DNA of 26,190 nt, taken from the NCBI GenBank assembly GCA_036375215.1, contig DASUSH010000014.1, forward strand, positions 1 through 26,190, given 5' to 3'. The position numbers were made by a program, and so were the translations under genes. Of the stretch, positions 1 to 6,509 are shown piece by piece (within the stretch, counting starts at the first letter, position 1; each line of letters begins with the position of its first letter). The stretch is from DASUSH01 sp036375215 (GTDB taxonomy: Bacteria; Actinomycetota; Thermoleophilia; Solirubrobacterales; 70-9). Under the pieces are notes generated by a model that saw only the letters and a program-made list of their open reading frames with translations, did no database searches and was not told the origin of the DNA.

Positions 1-46
1 GCGGCCCGACCTCCCGGATCCGCGCGCTCTGCGGCAGCTCGCTCAC
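1..46 (-). CDS. N-terminus of a hydroxymethylglutaryl-CoA lyase-like protein (partial)
   Basis: Only the first 15 codons are inside the window; the gene runs off the left edge. Read from GTG at 46 the peptide begins MSELPQSARIREVGPR. The run R-I-R-E-V-G-P-R is the typical N-terminal strand of HMG-CoA lyases (family signature EVGPRDGLQ), which cleave HMG-CoA to acetoacetate and acetyl-CoA in leucine breakdown. The DRE-TIM relatives (isopropylmalate and homocitrate synthases) have a similar strand and cannot be excluded from so few residues. The start is supported by a TAATCT -10 box whose last T lies 7 nt upstream of the GTG, as expected for a leaderless transcript. The nearby SDR and acyl-CoA thioesterase on the same strand fit an acyl-CoA metabolic neighbourhood. 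Confidence 0.6.
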   Translation of the reverse strand, partial: MSELPQSARIREVGP

Positions 47-52
47 GTACTC

Positions 53-58
53 AGATTA
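53..58 (-). promoter_or_regulatory. -10 box (TAATCT) for the HMG-CoA lyase-like gene
   Basis: On the minus strand TAATCT ends 7 nt before the GTG at 46, so transcription would begin at or next to the start codon. No convincing -35 is visible. Confidence 0.45.
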
Positions 59-64
59 GGCGGC

Positions 65-145
65 GACCTGCCACCCGAGGGGTCTGACCCCAAAGGGACA
101 GGTCGGCCTGCCACCCGAGGGGTCTGACCCCGAAGGGTCAGGTCG
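65..145. repeat. Two tandem copies of a nested palindromic repeat
   Basis: Copy 1 is at 70-105 and copy 2 at 110-145. They differ at only two of 36 positions, and a third, longer copy lies inside fbiC at 10138-10188. Each unit folds as an outer stem (in copy 1 GACCTG at 65-70 with CAGGTC at 99-104), an ACCC/GGGT stem and an inner GGGGT-CTG-ACCCC hairpin. The pair lies just behind the stop codon of the lipoprotein gene at 149 and before the promoter at 53-58, the usual place for REP-type elements. It may also act as a transcription terminator for the operon ending at 149. Confidence 0.85.
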
Positions 146-148
146 CTC

Positions 149-439
149 CTACTCCGAGGTCGTGTCCCCGATCGTTCCCTGCTGGCCGGACTCGGTGTCG
201 GTGCCTTCGCTGTCGGAACCGCCGATGTCCTGCTCGAGGCCCGAGCCCGACCCCTCCTGGTTGGCCGCCGAGGCCGGCTTCTCTGCGTCCTGCTTGGCCT
301 CGCCCGAGGCGCCGGTGGCGCCCTCGGGGTCGGGGGCAGGGACGCTCGTGGTCTCGTCGTCGCCGCCGCAGCCCGCGAAGCCCGCGAGGGCGATCGAGGC
401 CGCCGCGAGGGCGGTCGTCAACTTCTGCCTGGTCCACAC
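149..439 (-). CDS. Small secreted lipoprotein, function unknown
   Basis: The 96-residue product starts with GTG at 439. It has a basic N-terminus (MWTRQK), a hydrophobic stretch to about residue 22 and a lipobox-like LAGFAGC with the lipidated Cys at 24. The rest is low-complexity, acidic and Gly/Ser/Glu-rich, ending in a Thr/Ser/Glu-rich tail, so it is probably disordered on the outer face of the membrane. I recognise no domain. It lies 18 bp downstream of the thioesterase and is probably the last gene of the SDR-thioesterase operon. The palindromic repeats that follow could end transcription. Codon-position GC bias fits coding on this strand; the overlapping long frames on both strands are Arg-rich shadows. 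Confidence 0.75.
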   Translation of the reverse strand: MWTRQKLTTALAAASIALAGFAGCGGDDETTSVPAPDPEGATGASGEAKQDAEKPASAANQEGSGSGLEQDIGGSDSEGTDTESGQQGTIGDTTSE

Positions 440-457
440 GAGCGAGCCAGTACCCGC

Positions 458-832
458 TCAGTCGTTCTTCACGCCCCCCACCTGGATCACGCGCCGCTCG
501 TGGGTGCCGACGCCGATCGTGCGGTCGCCCTCGGTGACCTCGACGTCGAAGCGCAGCTTGCGCCCGTCCGCGATCTCGCGGAGCTCGGCGCGCACGCGGC
601 AGGTGGAGCCCTCCATCGCCGCGGCGACGTGCTTCACGCAGATCTCGAAGCCGACCGTCGCCTTGCCCTCCTCGAGGTTCTCGAAGGAGAGCACCGACGC
701 GGCCCACTCCATCATCCCGATCATCCCCGGGGTCGAGAGCACCCGGGCGCCGATCGTGCCGCCGACGTCGGTGATGAGCCGATCCTCGACCGTGAACTCC
801 TGCTCGTTGCTCATCCCGGGCTCGAGCGGCAC
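458..832 (-). CDS. FlK-type hotdog thioesterase
   Basis: This 124-residue protein is a single hotdog domain like fluoroacetyl-CoA thioesterase (FlK), a family that hydrolyses acyl-CoA thioesters in the cytoplasm. Thr34, Glu42 and His68 (in STPGM, MMEWA and KHVAA) have exactly the 8- and 26-residue spacing of the FlK catalytic triad Thr42-Glu50-His76. I chose the GTG at 832 over the ATG at 814 because the extra MPLEPG matches the usual 'L-x-P-G' opening of the family. The start is 2 bp behind the SDR stop codon, so translation is probably coupled. The substrate is not predictable; the Phe/Gly features specific to fluoroacetyl-CoA cannot be judged. The SDR and the HMG-CoA lyase-like gene suggest a role in acyl-CoA turnover. 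Confidence 0.85.
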   Translation of the reverse strand: MPLEPGMSNEQEFTVEDRLITDVGGTIGARVLSTPGMIGMMEWAASVLSFENLEEGKATVGFEICVKHVAAAMEGSTCRVRAELREIADGRKLRFDVEVTEGDRTIGVGTHERRVIQVGGVKND

Positions 833-834
833 GA

Positions 835-1569
835 TCAGACCATCCCGAGGCCACCGGAGACGCCGAGCGTCTCGCCGGTCACGTACGAGGCGTCGTCGGA
901 GGCGAGGAAGGCGACCGCCGCGGCGACCTCCTCGGGCCGGCCGAGGCGGCGCAGCTGCGTCGCGCTGCGCATCGTCTCGACGATCTTCTCCCCGATCGCG
1001 CCGAACTCGAGCGCACCCATCAGGAGCGGCGTCTCGATCGGGCCGGGCGCGATCGCGTTCGCCGTCACGCCGTAGCGCCCGTTCTCGCGCGCGATCGCCT
1101 TGGTGAACGCGATCACCCCGCCCTTCGCCGCCGAGTAGACCGCCGAGCCCTTCGACCCGACCCGCCCGGCCTCGGACGCGATGCTCACAATCCGGCCGTA
1201 GCCCGCCTGCTGCATCGCCGGCAGCACGGCCTGCGTGCAGCTGAAGACTCCCTCGAGGTTGATCGCGACGAGCCGCTTCCAGCGCTCGGGCGTGATCTCG
1301 GTGAAGAACGCGAAGTCGTCGGTGCCGGCGTTGTTGACCAGGATGTCGACCCGGTCGAGCCCGCCGACCACCTTTGTCACCGCATCGTGGTCGGCGACGT
1401 CGAGCTCGACGGCGTCCGCGTCGATCTCGCCGGCCACCTCGCGGGCGCCCTCCTCGTTCAGGTCGGCGATCGTGACCGCGGCACCCTCGGCAGCGAGCCG
1501 CCGTGAGATCGCGGCGCCGATTCCGCTGGCGCCGCCGGTGACGACGGCGCTTCGTCCCTCTAGTCGCAT
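835..1569 (-). CDS. SDR-family oxidoreductase (FabG-like)
   Basis: This 244-residue classical short-chain dehydrogenase uses NAD(P)H to interconvert a keto and a hydroxy group, probably on an acyl thioester. The cofactor motif TGGASGIG is at 11-18, NNAG at 79-82, catalytic Ser132, and Tyr145/Lys149 in YSAAK. The C-terminal segment with PGPIETPLL and the final SGGLGMV is typical of 3-oxoacyl-ACP reductases and 3-hydroxyacyl-CoA dehydrogenases. An acidic Asp at 36 after the second strand (IADLNEE) suggests a preference for NAD(H). It starts with ATG at 1569, has no obvious Shine-Dalgarno sequence, and is preceded by the conserved leader described at 1567-1640. It heads an operon with the thioesterase. 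Confidence 0.9.
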   Translation of the reverse strand: MRLEGRSAVVTGGASGIGAAISRRLAAEGAAVTIADLNEEGAREVAGEIDADAVELDVADHDAVTKVVGGLDRVDILVNNAGTDDFAFFTEITPERWKRLVAINLEGVFSCTQAVLPAMQQAGYGRIVSIASEAGRVGSKGSAVYSAAKGGVIAFTKAIARENGRYGVTANAIAPGPIETPLLMGALEFGAIGEKIVETMRSATQLRRLGRPEEVAAAVAFLASDDASYVTGETLGVSGGLGMV

Positions 1570-1640
1570 CTCATGCAGATGAGATCGAGCTGAATCGGAC
1601 GCGAAGCGGAGGATTCGGCGGGGTCATTTGGCGGAGCATA
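1567..1640 (-). promoter_or_regulatory. Promoter and conserved 5' leader of the SDR operon (leader copy A)
   Basis: On the minus strand a TATGCT -10 box (1640-1635) is followed by a leader ending in the SDR start codon. Its last 55 bases (1567-1621) match the cupin leader (6903-6957) at 48 of 55 positions without gaps, although the two genes are unrelated. The end nearest the gene forms a perfect inverted repeat ATCTCAT-CTGC-ATGAGAT that places the ATG at the foot of a hairpin. The TATGCT box overlaps the opposite-strand TAGACT box of npdG (1639-1644), so the two promoters are back to back. Confidence 0.6.
1571..1627 (-). CDS. Possible 18-residue leader peptide upstream of the SDR gene
   Basis: The frame ATG (1627) to TGA (1571) encodes MTPPNPPLRVRFSSISSA and stops one base before the SDR ATG. 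The ATG lies 8 nt behind the TATGCT -10 box, so it would be read as a leaderless ORF. An aligned ATG at the equivalent position of the cupin leader also opens an ORF that ends at the main start codon, but in another frame because of a 1-nt indel. The peptide sequence itself is therefore not conserved; only the arrangement is. Coding is unproven. Confidence 0.35.
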   Translation of the reverse strand: MTPPNPPLRVRFSSISSA

Positions 1641-1644
1641 GACT
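1639..1644 (+). promoter_or_regulatory. -10 box (TAGACT) for the F420 operon
   Basis: TAGACT ends 12 nt upstream of the TTG start of npdG, giving a very short 5' UTR. It overlaps the divergent -10 box of the SDR operon. Confidence 0.4.
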
Positions 1645-1655
1645 CACCGCTCCTT

Positions 1656-2336
1656 TTGGACCCGATCCCGATCCTCGGCGGCACCGGCGCGCTCGGCTAC
1701 GGCCTCGCGCTGCGCTGGGCGCGCGCCGGGGTCCCGATCGTGATCGGCTCGCGGCAGGCGTCGCGCGCCGATGAGGCCGCCGGCAGGGTCGCCGCAGCCG
1801 TGGAGGGCGCCGAGGTCGAGGGGCTCGAGAACGGCGAGGCCGCGGCGCGCGGGCCGATCGTCTTCCTCACGGTCCCGTTCCGCGCCCAGTCCGAGACGCT
1901 CAACAACCTGCGCGGGGCGCTCGCCGAGGGCCAGATCCTGGTCGACTGCACGGTTCCGCTCGCCGCCGCGGTCAGCGGCAAGGCGACGCGCACGCTCGGC
2001 GTCTGGCAGGGCTCCGCCGCCCAGCAGGCGCAGGAGATGGTCCCCGACGGCGTCGCGGTGGTCTCCGCCCTGCACAGCGTCGGCGCCCCCGTCCTCTCCG
2101 ACCTCGACGCGGAGATGGACGAGGACGTGCTCGTCTGCGGCGATCGCAAGGCCGACAAGGCGCGTGTCGCCGAGCTGATCGCGGCGATCGACGGGCTGCG
2201 CCCGATCAACGCCGGCGCGCTCGAGACCGCTCGGATCGTCGAGCAGCTCACGCCCCTCCTGATCTCGATCAACGTCCGCCACAAGGCTCACGCCGGGATC
2301 AAGATCACCGGTCTGCCGAACGGCAGCGACTGGTGA
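1656..2336 (+). CDS. npdG: F420H2:NADP+ oxidoreductase (NADPH-dependent F420 reductase)
   Basis: This 226-residue protein transfers hydride between NADPH and coenzyme F420 and so links the F420 pool to central metabolism in the cytoplasm. The Rossmann motif GGTGALG is at 8-14, and the GSR triplet at 31-33 after the second strand is typical for binding the 2'-phosphate of NADP(H) in this family. The C-terminal part (LTPLLISINVRHKAHAGIKITG) is the conserved F420-binding helical end of NpdG/Fno proteins. The length is normal for the family. The only start that leaves the N-terminal strand intact is TTG at 1656. It leads the cofD-cofC-cofE cluster, 16 bp ahead of cofD. Confidence 0.9.
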   Translation: MDPIPILGGTGALGYGLALRWARAGVPIVIGSRQASRADEAAGRVAAAVEGAEVEGLENGEAAARGPIVFLTVPFRAQSETLNNLRGALAEGQILVDCTVPLAAAVSGKATRTLGVWQGSAAQQAQEMVPDGVAVVSALHSVGAPVLSDLDAEMDEDVLVCGDRKADKARVAELIAAIDGLRPINAGALETARIVEQLTPLLISINVRHKAHAGIKITGLPNGSDW

Positions 2337-2352
2337 GCCGCTCGGGGCGGTA

Positions 2353-3273
2353 GTGCGCGCGGTCGTCCTCGCCGGCGGCACCGGTGGCGCCAAGCTCGCC
2401 GCCGGGCTCCAGGACCTGCTCGGTGCCGACCTCACCGTGATCGTGAACACGGGCGACGACGTCGAGGCGCTCGGCGTGCACGTCTCCCCCGACCCCGACC
2501 TCGTCACCTACTGGCTGAACGGGGAGATCGACGCGGAGCGCGGCTGGGGGATCGCCGGCGACTCCTTCACGGTCTTCGAGCGGCTCGTCGCGCTCGGCGC
2601 CCCGGAGTGGTTCGGCCTCTCCGACCGCGACCTCGCCACGTGCCTGCGCCGGCGCGAGCTGCTCGCGGCGGGCGAGCGCCAGACCGATGCCCAGCTCCGG
2701 ATCTCCGCCGCGCTCGGCGCACGCTCCCGGGTCCTGGTGATGTGCGACGCGCCGGTGCGGACCCGGGTGCGCACCCCCGGCGGATGGCTCGGGCTCCAGG
2801 AGTACCTGGTCCGCGAGCACGCCGAGCCCGTGATCGAGGAGGTCGAGCTCGCGGGCATCGACGCCGCCACCGCGAGCGCCGAGGTCACCGAGGCGATCGG
2901 GGCTGCCGACGCGATCGTGGTCGGCCCCTCCAACCCGGTGATCTCGATCGGGCCGATCCTCGCGGTCACCGGCGTCCGCGAGGCGATCGAGGCGTCCAAC
3001 GCGCCGGTCGTCGCGGTCAGCCCGTACGTGGCGGGGCGCGTCGTCAAGGGCCCCACCGACGAGTTCATGCGGGCGAGCGGGCGCGAGCAGAGCGCCGCCG
3101 GGGTCGCGGAGCTCTACGCCGGGCTCGCCGACGGGATCGTCGTCGACTCCGGCGACCCCGGTCCCCCGCCCGAGGGCCTCGCCACCCTGTCCGCGCCGAC
3201 CCTGAGGGACTCCGTCGCGACGCGCCGCGGACTAGCCGAGCGGGTGCTGGAGTTCGCCCGCTCGCTGGACTGA
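2353..3273 (+). CDS. cofD: CofD/FbiA: 2-phospho-L-lactate (or PEP) transferase of F420 biosynthesis
   Basis: This 306-residue enzyme joins the activated 2-phospholactate or phosphoenolpyruvate moiety to the deazaflavin FO, giving F420-0 or its dehydro form. The N-terminal nucleotide-sugar-like motif LAGGTGGAKL is at 6-15, followed by NTGDD at 32-36. GLSDRDLAT and GPSNPVISIGPIL later in the chain are family hallmarks. It starts with GTG at 2353. It is called fbiA in mycobacteria. In actinobacteria the substrate is usually the PEP-derived one; the sequence alone does not settle this here. It lies between npdG and cofC, 7 bp before cofC. Confidence 0.95.
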   Translation: MRAVVLAGGTGGAKLAAGLQDLLGADLTVIVNTGDDVEALGVHVSPDPDLVTYWLNGEIDAERGWGIAGDSFTVFERLVALGAPEWFGLSDRDLATCLRRRELLAAGERQTDAQLRISAALGARSRVLVMCDAPVRTRVRTPGGWLGLQEYLVREHAEPVIEEVELAGIDAATASAEVTEAIGAADAIVVGPSNPVISIGPILAVTGVREAIEASNAPVVAVSPYVAGRVVKGPTDEFMRASGREQSAAGVAELYAGLADGIVVDSGDPGPPPEGLATLSAPTLRDSVATRRGLAERVLEFARSLD

Positions 3274-3280
3274 GGCACGC

Positions 3281-3958
3281 GTGCGCGCGACCGCGATCGT
3301 CCCCGTGAAGCGCTTCTCGCAGGCGAAGCGGCGCCTCGCGAAGGCGCTCTCGCCCCAGGCGCGCCAGGAGCTCTGCAGGGAGATGCTCGGCGACGTGCTC
3401 GAGGCGATCGGCGAGAGCTCGCACGTCGAGCGGATCATCGTCGTGACGCGCGAATGGGACCTGCCGGTCGTCGAGGTGCCCTGGATCGGCGTCGCGGACA
3501 AGCGGCGGACGACGCACTCGAAGGCGGCGATGCTCGGGGTCGAGCACGCGCTCGCCGAGGGCGCGGAGTGCGTGGCGATGCTGCCCGGCGACTGCCCCCT
3601 GCTCGACCCGGCCGAGCTCGACGGCGCCCTGCGCCGCGCCAAGCCGCGCCGGGTGGCGATCGTCCCGGACCGCCACGGCACGGGGACGAACGCCCTCATC
3701 ATGAGCCCCCCGGACGCGATCGAGCCGGCGTTCGGGCCGGGCAGCCGCGAGCGCCACGAGAAGCTCGCCCGCGGCTTCGGCAACGAGGTCGCCGTCGAGC
3801 GCCTCTACTCGCTCTCGCTCGACATCGACACCTACGAGGACCTGACCGTCCTGCGCCAGGCGCTCGACCGCAACTCGGGGCTGGCGCCGAGGACGGCGGC
3901 GAAGCTCGCCGAGCTGCGCCGCGACGTCGAGTCCGCGGCGAAGCGGGGGTCGGTCTGA
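3281..3958 (+). CDS. cofC: CofC/FbiD: 2-phospho-L-lactate/PEP guanylyltransferase
   Basis: This 225-residue nucleotidyltransferase uses GTP to activate phospholactate or PEP, making the unstable GDP-linked substrate of CofD; the adjacent position agrees with the need for direct hand-over. Motifs include IVPVKRFSQAKRRL at the N-terminus, MLPGDCPLLDP in the middle (metal- and nucleotide-binding Asp), VPDRHGTGTNAL, and a C-terminal LDIDTYEDL. It starts with GTG at 3281 and its stop TGA overlaps the probable start of cofE. Confidence 0.93.
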   Translation: MRATAIVPVKRFSQAKRRLAKALSPQARQELCREMLGDVLEAIGESSHVERIIVVTREWDLPVVEVPWIGVADKRRTTHSKAAMLGVEHALAEGAECVAMLPGDCPLLDPAELDGALRRAKPRRVAIVPDRHGTGTNALIMSPPDAIEPAFGPGSRERHEKLARGFGNEVAVERLYSLSLDIDTYEDLTVLRQALDRNSGLAPRTAAKLAELRRDVESAAKRGSV

Positions 3959-4704
3959 GCGCTCGGATCGAGGTCGTCGCGGTCGAGGGCCTGCCCGAGG
4001 TCGAGCCGGGCGCCGCGCTCGGGGCGTTGCTCGCGGCGGCGGCGGAGCCGGCGGCGGGCGACGTCCTCGTCGTCTCGCAGAAGGTCGTCTCCAAGGCCGA
4101 GGGCAGGGTCGTCGACCTGGCGTCGATCACGCCGGGCGAGCGGGCGAGCGAGCTCGCCGCGAAGCACGGCAAGGACCCGCGCGTAGTCGAGCTGGTCCTG
4201 CGCGAGAGCCGGCGGATCGTCCGCGCCGAGCGCGGCGTCCTGATCGCCGAGACCAACGGCGGCTGGATCTGCGCGAACGCCGGAATCGACTCCTCGAACG
4301 TCGGCGGCGCCGACGCGGTCGCGCTGCTGCCGGAGGACGCCGACTCCTCGGCGCGGCGGCTGCGCTCCGAGATCGAGGTCGCGTGCGGCGCCCGGCCCGC
4401 GGTCGTCGTCGCCGACAGCTTCGGCCGGCCCTGGCGGCTCGGCCAGGCCGACGTCGCGATCGGCTGCGCCGGGCTCGCCCCGCTCGACGACTGGCGCGGG
4501 CGCACCGACCGCGACGGCCGCGAGCTCGAGGCGACGGAGATCGCGATCGCCGATCAGGCGGCGGCGGCGGCGGACCTCGTCCGCGCCAAGGACGCGGGCG
4601 TCCCCGCCGCGCTCATCCGCGGCCTCGGCCGCTTCGTGACCGCCGCGGACGGCCCCGGCGCGGCCGCGATCCAGCGGCCCGCCGGCGAGGACCTCTTCCG
4701 CTGA
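3955..4704 (+). CDS. cofE: CofE: coenzyme F420-0:L-glutamate ligase (single domain)
   Basis: This ligase adds gamma-linked glutamates to F420-0 using GTP. Family motifs are VVSQKVVSKAEGR, TNGGWICANAGIDSSN, DSFGRPWRLGQADVAIG and the final IRGLGRF. The product is about 249 residues, the length of archaeal CofE, and lacks the FMN-dependent nitroreductase-like domain fused in mycobacterial FbiB. The frame is open far upstream inside cofC, but that stretch is Arg/Ala-rich shadow. There is no ATG, GTG or TTG between cofC's end and the conserved strand, so the best start is CTG at 3955, overlapping the cofC stop as CTGA. This implies translational coupling. Confidence 0.92.
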   Translation: MSARIEVVAVEGLPEVEPGAALGALLAAAAEPAAGDVLVVSQKVVSKAEGRVVDLASITPGERASELAAKHGKDPRVVELVLRESRRIVRAERGVLIAETNGGWICANAGIDSSNVGGADAVALLPEDADSSARRLRSEIEVACGARPAVVVADSFGRPWRLGQADVAIGCAGLAPLDDWRGRTDRDGRELEATEIAIADQAAAAADLVRAKDAGVPAALIRGLGRFVTAADGPGAAAIQRPAGEDLFR

Positions 4705-4707
4705 GCC

Positions 4708-4726
4708 GAAGCCCGGTTAGGGCTTC
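4708..4726. terminator. Bidirectional terminator hairpin between cofE and the propeller gene
   Basis: GAAGCCC-GGTTA-GGGCTTC is a perfect 7-bp stem with a 5-nt loop. It lies 3 bp behind the cofE stop, and the minus-strand gene's TAA stop is in the loop, so the stem also codes for that protein's last residues. There is no long U-tract. Confidence 0.55.
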
Positions 4727-6468
4727 GTCAGCTTGACCTTGACGCTGTCCTTGTCGGTGTCGTCGTCGGCGTCGGTGACCTTCACGTTCACCTTCGCCGT
4801 GACCTTGCCGCCGTTCTTCAGCACCTTCTTGGCCTTGTTGTAGGCCTTCTTCCGGAGCTTCGGCTTGATCTTGGTCTTCTCGCCGCCTACGAGCGACTTC
4901 TTCGCCTTCTTCAGCTTGTAGCTCTGGGACTTGCCGCTCTTCTTCTCGATCCTGAGCTTGCCCTTGGCGACGGCGTCGGTGTCGTCGGTCGTCTTCGCGG
5001 TCACCGTGACCTTCTTCGCGAGCTCCTGCTTCTTGCCCTTGAGCTTCAGATTCGGCGCAGTGTCGGTCGCCGACACCTGAACGGTCTGGGTCATCCGAGC
5101 CGAGCCCGAGCCGTTGCAGTCAGCCGTCTGCCCGGTGAAGAGCTGCTGGTTCGAGCAGCCCTGGTCGTCGGTGACGGTCAGCGTGACCTGGAAGTCTCCC
5201 GCCGCGGTGTAGGTGTGCGAGATCGTCGGCGACGCCGTCGTCTCCGGCGCCGAGCCGTCTCCGAAGTCCCAGGTGTACGCGGCGATCGAGCCGCCGTCCG
5301 AGTCGCTCGAGCTCGAGGCGTTGAACTCCGCGGTCTGGCCGCCGCCACCGCGGTCGGATCGGCCCACAACTCCCCCCGTGAAGAGCGCGGTCGGGCCCTG
5401 GTTGGGGGTGATGGCGATCGACTGGAACTCCGGGTTGACCACCCCGGTCGGGAACGGCGAGCCCGCGATCTGACTCAGCGCGCCGTCGGCGCCGACGCTG
5501 AATGCCGTGGTGTTCGCGGTCACGCGGTTGGTCGCGTAGACGAACTGGGAACCGGGAGCAGCGTCGAGCCCGAAAGTCTCGTCACCCGGCGCCGCGCTGA
5601 ACGGCTGGCCGGGAACCGCGGTGAGCGCGCCATCCGCACCGATCGCGTACGCCGAGACGTTGTCGGATCCAGGGGCGGTGATGTAGACGAAAGCCCCGTT
5701 CTGACTGACCGCGACAGTGGCCGGGGTGATTCCGGTCGGCGAGTTGCCGAGGGAGGTGAGCGCGCCGTCGGCGCCGACCGAGAACGCGGTCACGTTGTTC
5801 GAGCCGTTGTTGCTGACGTAAAGCGAGTTCCCGTTGGGCGCGATCGCGATGCCCCTCGGGCCGGTCCCGGCCGGGAAGGGTCCGCCGGCCGCGGATAGAC
5901 CACCGTTGGCCCCGATCGTGAAGCTGACCACCCCGGCGGCCGTGGTGGCGTAGAGAAGCTGCCCGTTTGGAGCGACGGCGATCGACCCCTGGCCGAACCC
6001 CGCGACGGGAGTGGTGCCGATCGGGGTCAGGCCGCCGTCGGCGCCGATCGCCAGCGCGGCGATCGAATTGGACCCCTGCTGGGCAACGTAGAGAACCTGC
6101 CCGTTCGGCGAGATCGCCAACCCCTCCGGGGCGTTGCCGGCGCCGAGCAGCAACGGCGAGACGCCCGCGAGCGGCGTGAGCGTCCCTGCCTGAGAGATTG
6201 AGTATCCCGAGATCCCCGGGTTGCCCGCGCCGAGGAAGGACGCGTAGAGGAACTGGGAATTGGGAGTGATCGCGACGCTTCGAGGCGTTCCCCCGGCCGG
6301 CGCCTTCGTCAGCGCGGTGAGCTCTCCGCCGGCGGCGATCGAGAACGGCGCGGCCTCGCCCGCCGCATTCCCGCCGACGACATAGGCCGTTCCCTTGGCC
6401 GATGCGGCCGGAACCAGTGCGAGCGCGCCGAACAGAGTCGCGCAAACGATCGTGCTGCGAAGCCTCAT
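4717..6468 (-). CDS. Secreted beta-propeller protein with PKD and Lys-rich C-terminal domains
   Basis: The 583-residue product has a Sec signal peptide (MRLRSTIVCATLFGALALVPAA..., predicted cleavage after ASA at 22-24). Residues about 25-360 contain repeats of the type 'APNGQ-LLYATT...V-SFTIGANG-GLS', the lactonase/YVTN type of seven-bladed propeller. A PKD domain follows, with the hallmark YTWDFGDG near residue 398 and a Cys pair further on. The last ~110 residues are a Lys-rich beta region (LKLKGKKQELAKKVTVTAK...) common in secreted thermoleophilian proteins. No LPXTG anchor or transmembrane tail is seen. Cell-surface binding is likely; enzymatic lactonase activity cannot be claimed. A Shine-Dalgarno GGAGAG precedes the ATG. 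Confidence 0.85.
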   Translation of the reverse strand: MRLRSTIVCATLFGALALVPAASAKGTAYVVGGNAAGEAAPFSIAAGGELTALTKAPAGGTPRSVAITPNSQFLYASFLGAGNPGISGYSISQAGTLTPLAGVSPLLLGAGNAPEGLAISPNGQVLYVAQQGSNSIAALAIGADGGLTPIGTTPVAGFGQGSIAVAPNGQLLYATTAAGVVSFTIGANGGLSAAGGPFPAGTGPRGIAIAPNGNSLYVSNNGSNNVTAFSVGADGALTSLGNSPTGITPATVAVSQNGAFVYITAPGSDNVSAYAIGADGALTAVPGQPFSAAPGDETFGLDAAPGSQFVYATNRVTANTTAFSVGADGALSQIAGSPFPTGVVNPEFQSIAITPNQGPTALFTGGVVGRSDRGGGGQTAEFNASSSSDSDGGSIAAYTWDFGDGSAPETTASPTISHTYTAAGDFQVTLTVTDDQGCSNQQLFTGQTADCNGSGSARMTQTVQVSATDTAPNLKLKGKKQELAKKVTVTAKTTDDTDAVAKGKLRIEKKSGKSQSYKLKKAKKSLVGGEKTKIKPKLRKKAYNKAKKVLKNGGKVTAKVNVKVTDADDDTDKDSVKVKLTKP

Positions 6469-6503
6469 GCGAATCTCTCCATTTCCCTGTGCCTGCCGGC
6501 CTG

Positions 6504-6509
6504 AATCTA
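6504..6509 (-). promoter_or_regulatory. -10 box (TAGATT) of the propeller gene
   Basis: TAGATT on the minus strand lies about 35 nt before the ATG at 6468 and overlaps the cupin stop codon. It predicts a short leader that carries a GGAGAG ribosome-binding site, one of the few clear Shine-Dalgarno leaders in this window. Confidence 0.4.

Noticed and set aside
65..145. Short regularly spaced repeats as a CRISPR array
   Set aside because: There are only two units, 40 bp apart, with a 4-bp gap and no spacer-sized sequence, no cas genes, and another copy inside a coding gene. They are palindromic repeats.
1571..1640. Reading the SDR leader as encoding the same peptide as the cupin leader
   Set aside because: The LDLICMRC frame at the SDR gene has no start codon before the internal ATG. 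The 1-nt indel puts the two short ORFs in different frames, so peptide conservation is not supported.
3454..3954. Long N-terminal extension of cofE inside cofC
   Set aside because: The sequence is Arg/Ala/Pro-rich, typical of an out-of-frame shadow of cofC, and CofE begins normally after 3955.
4717..6468. Calling the propeller protein 6-phosphogluconolactonase
   Set aside because: The repeats resemble the lactonase family, but the signal peptide, PKD domain and Lys-rich tail indicate a surface protein. No catalytic evidence is visible.
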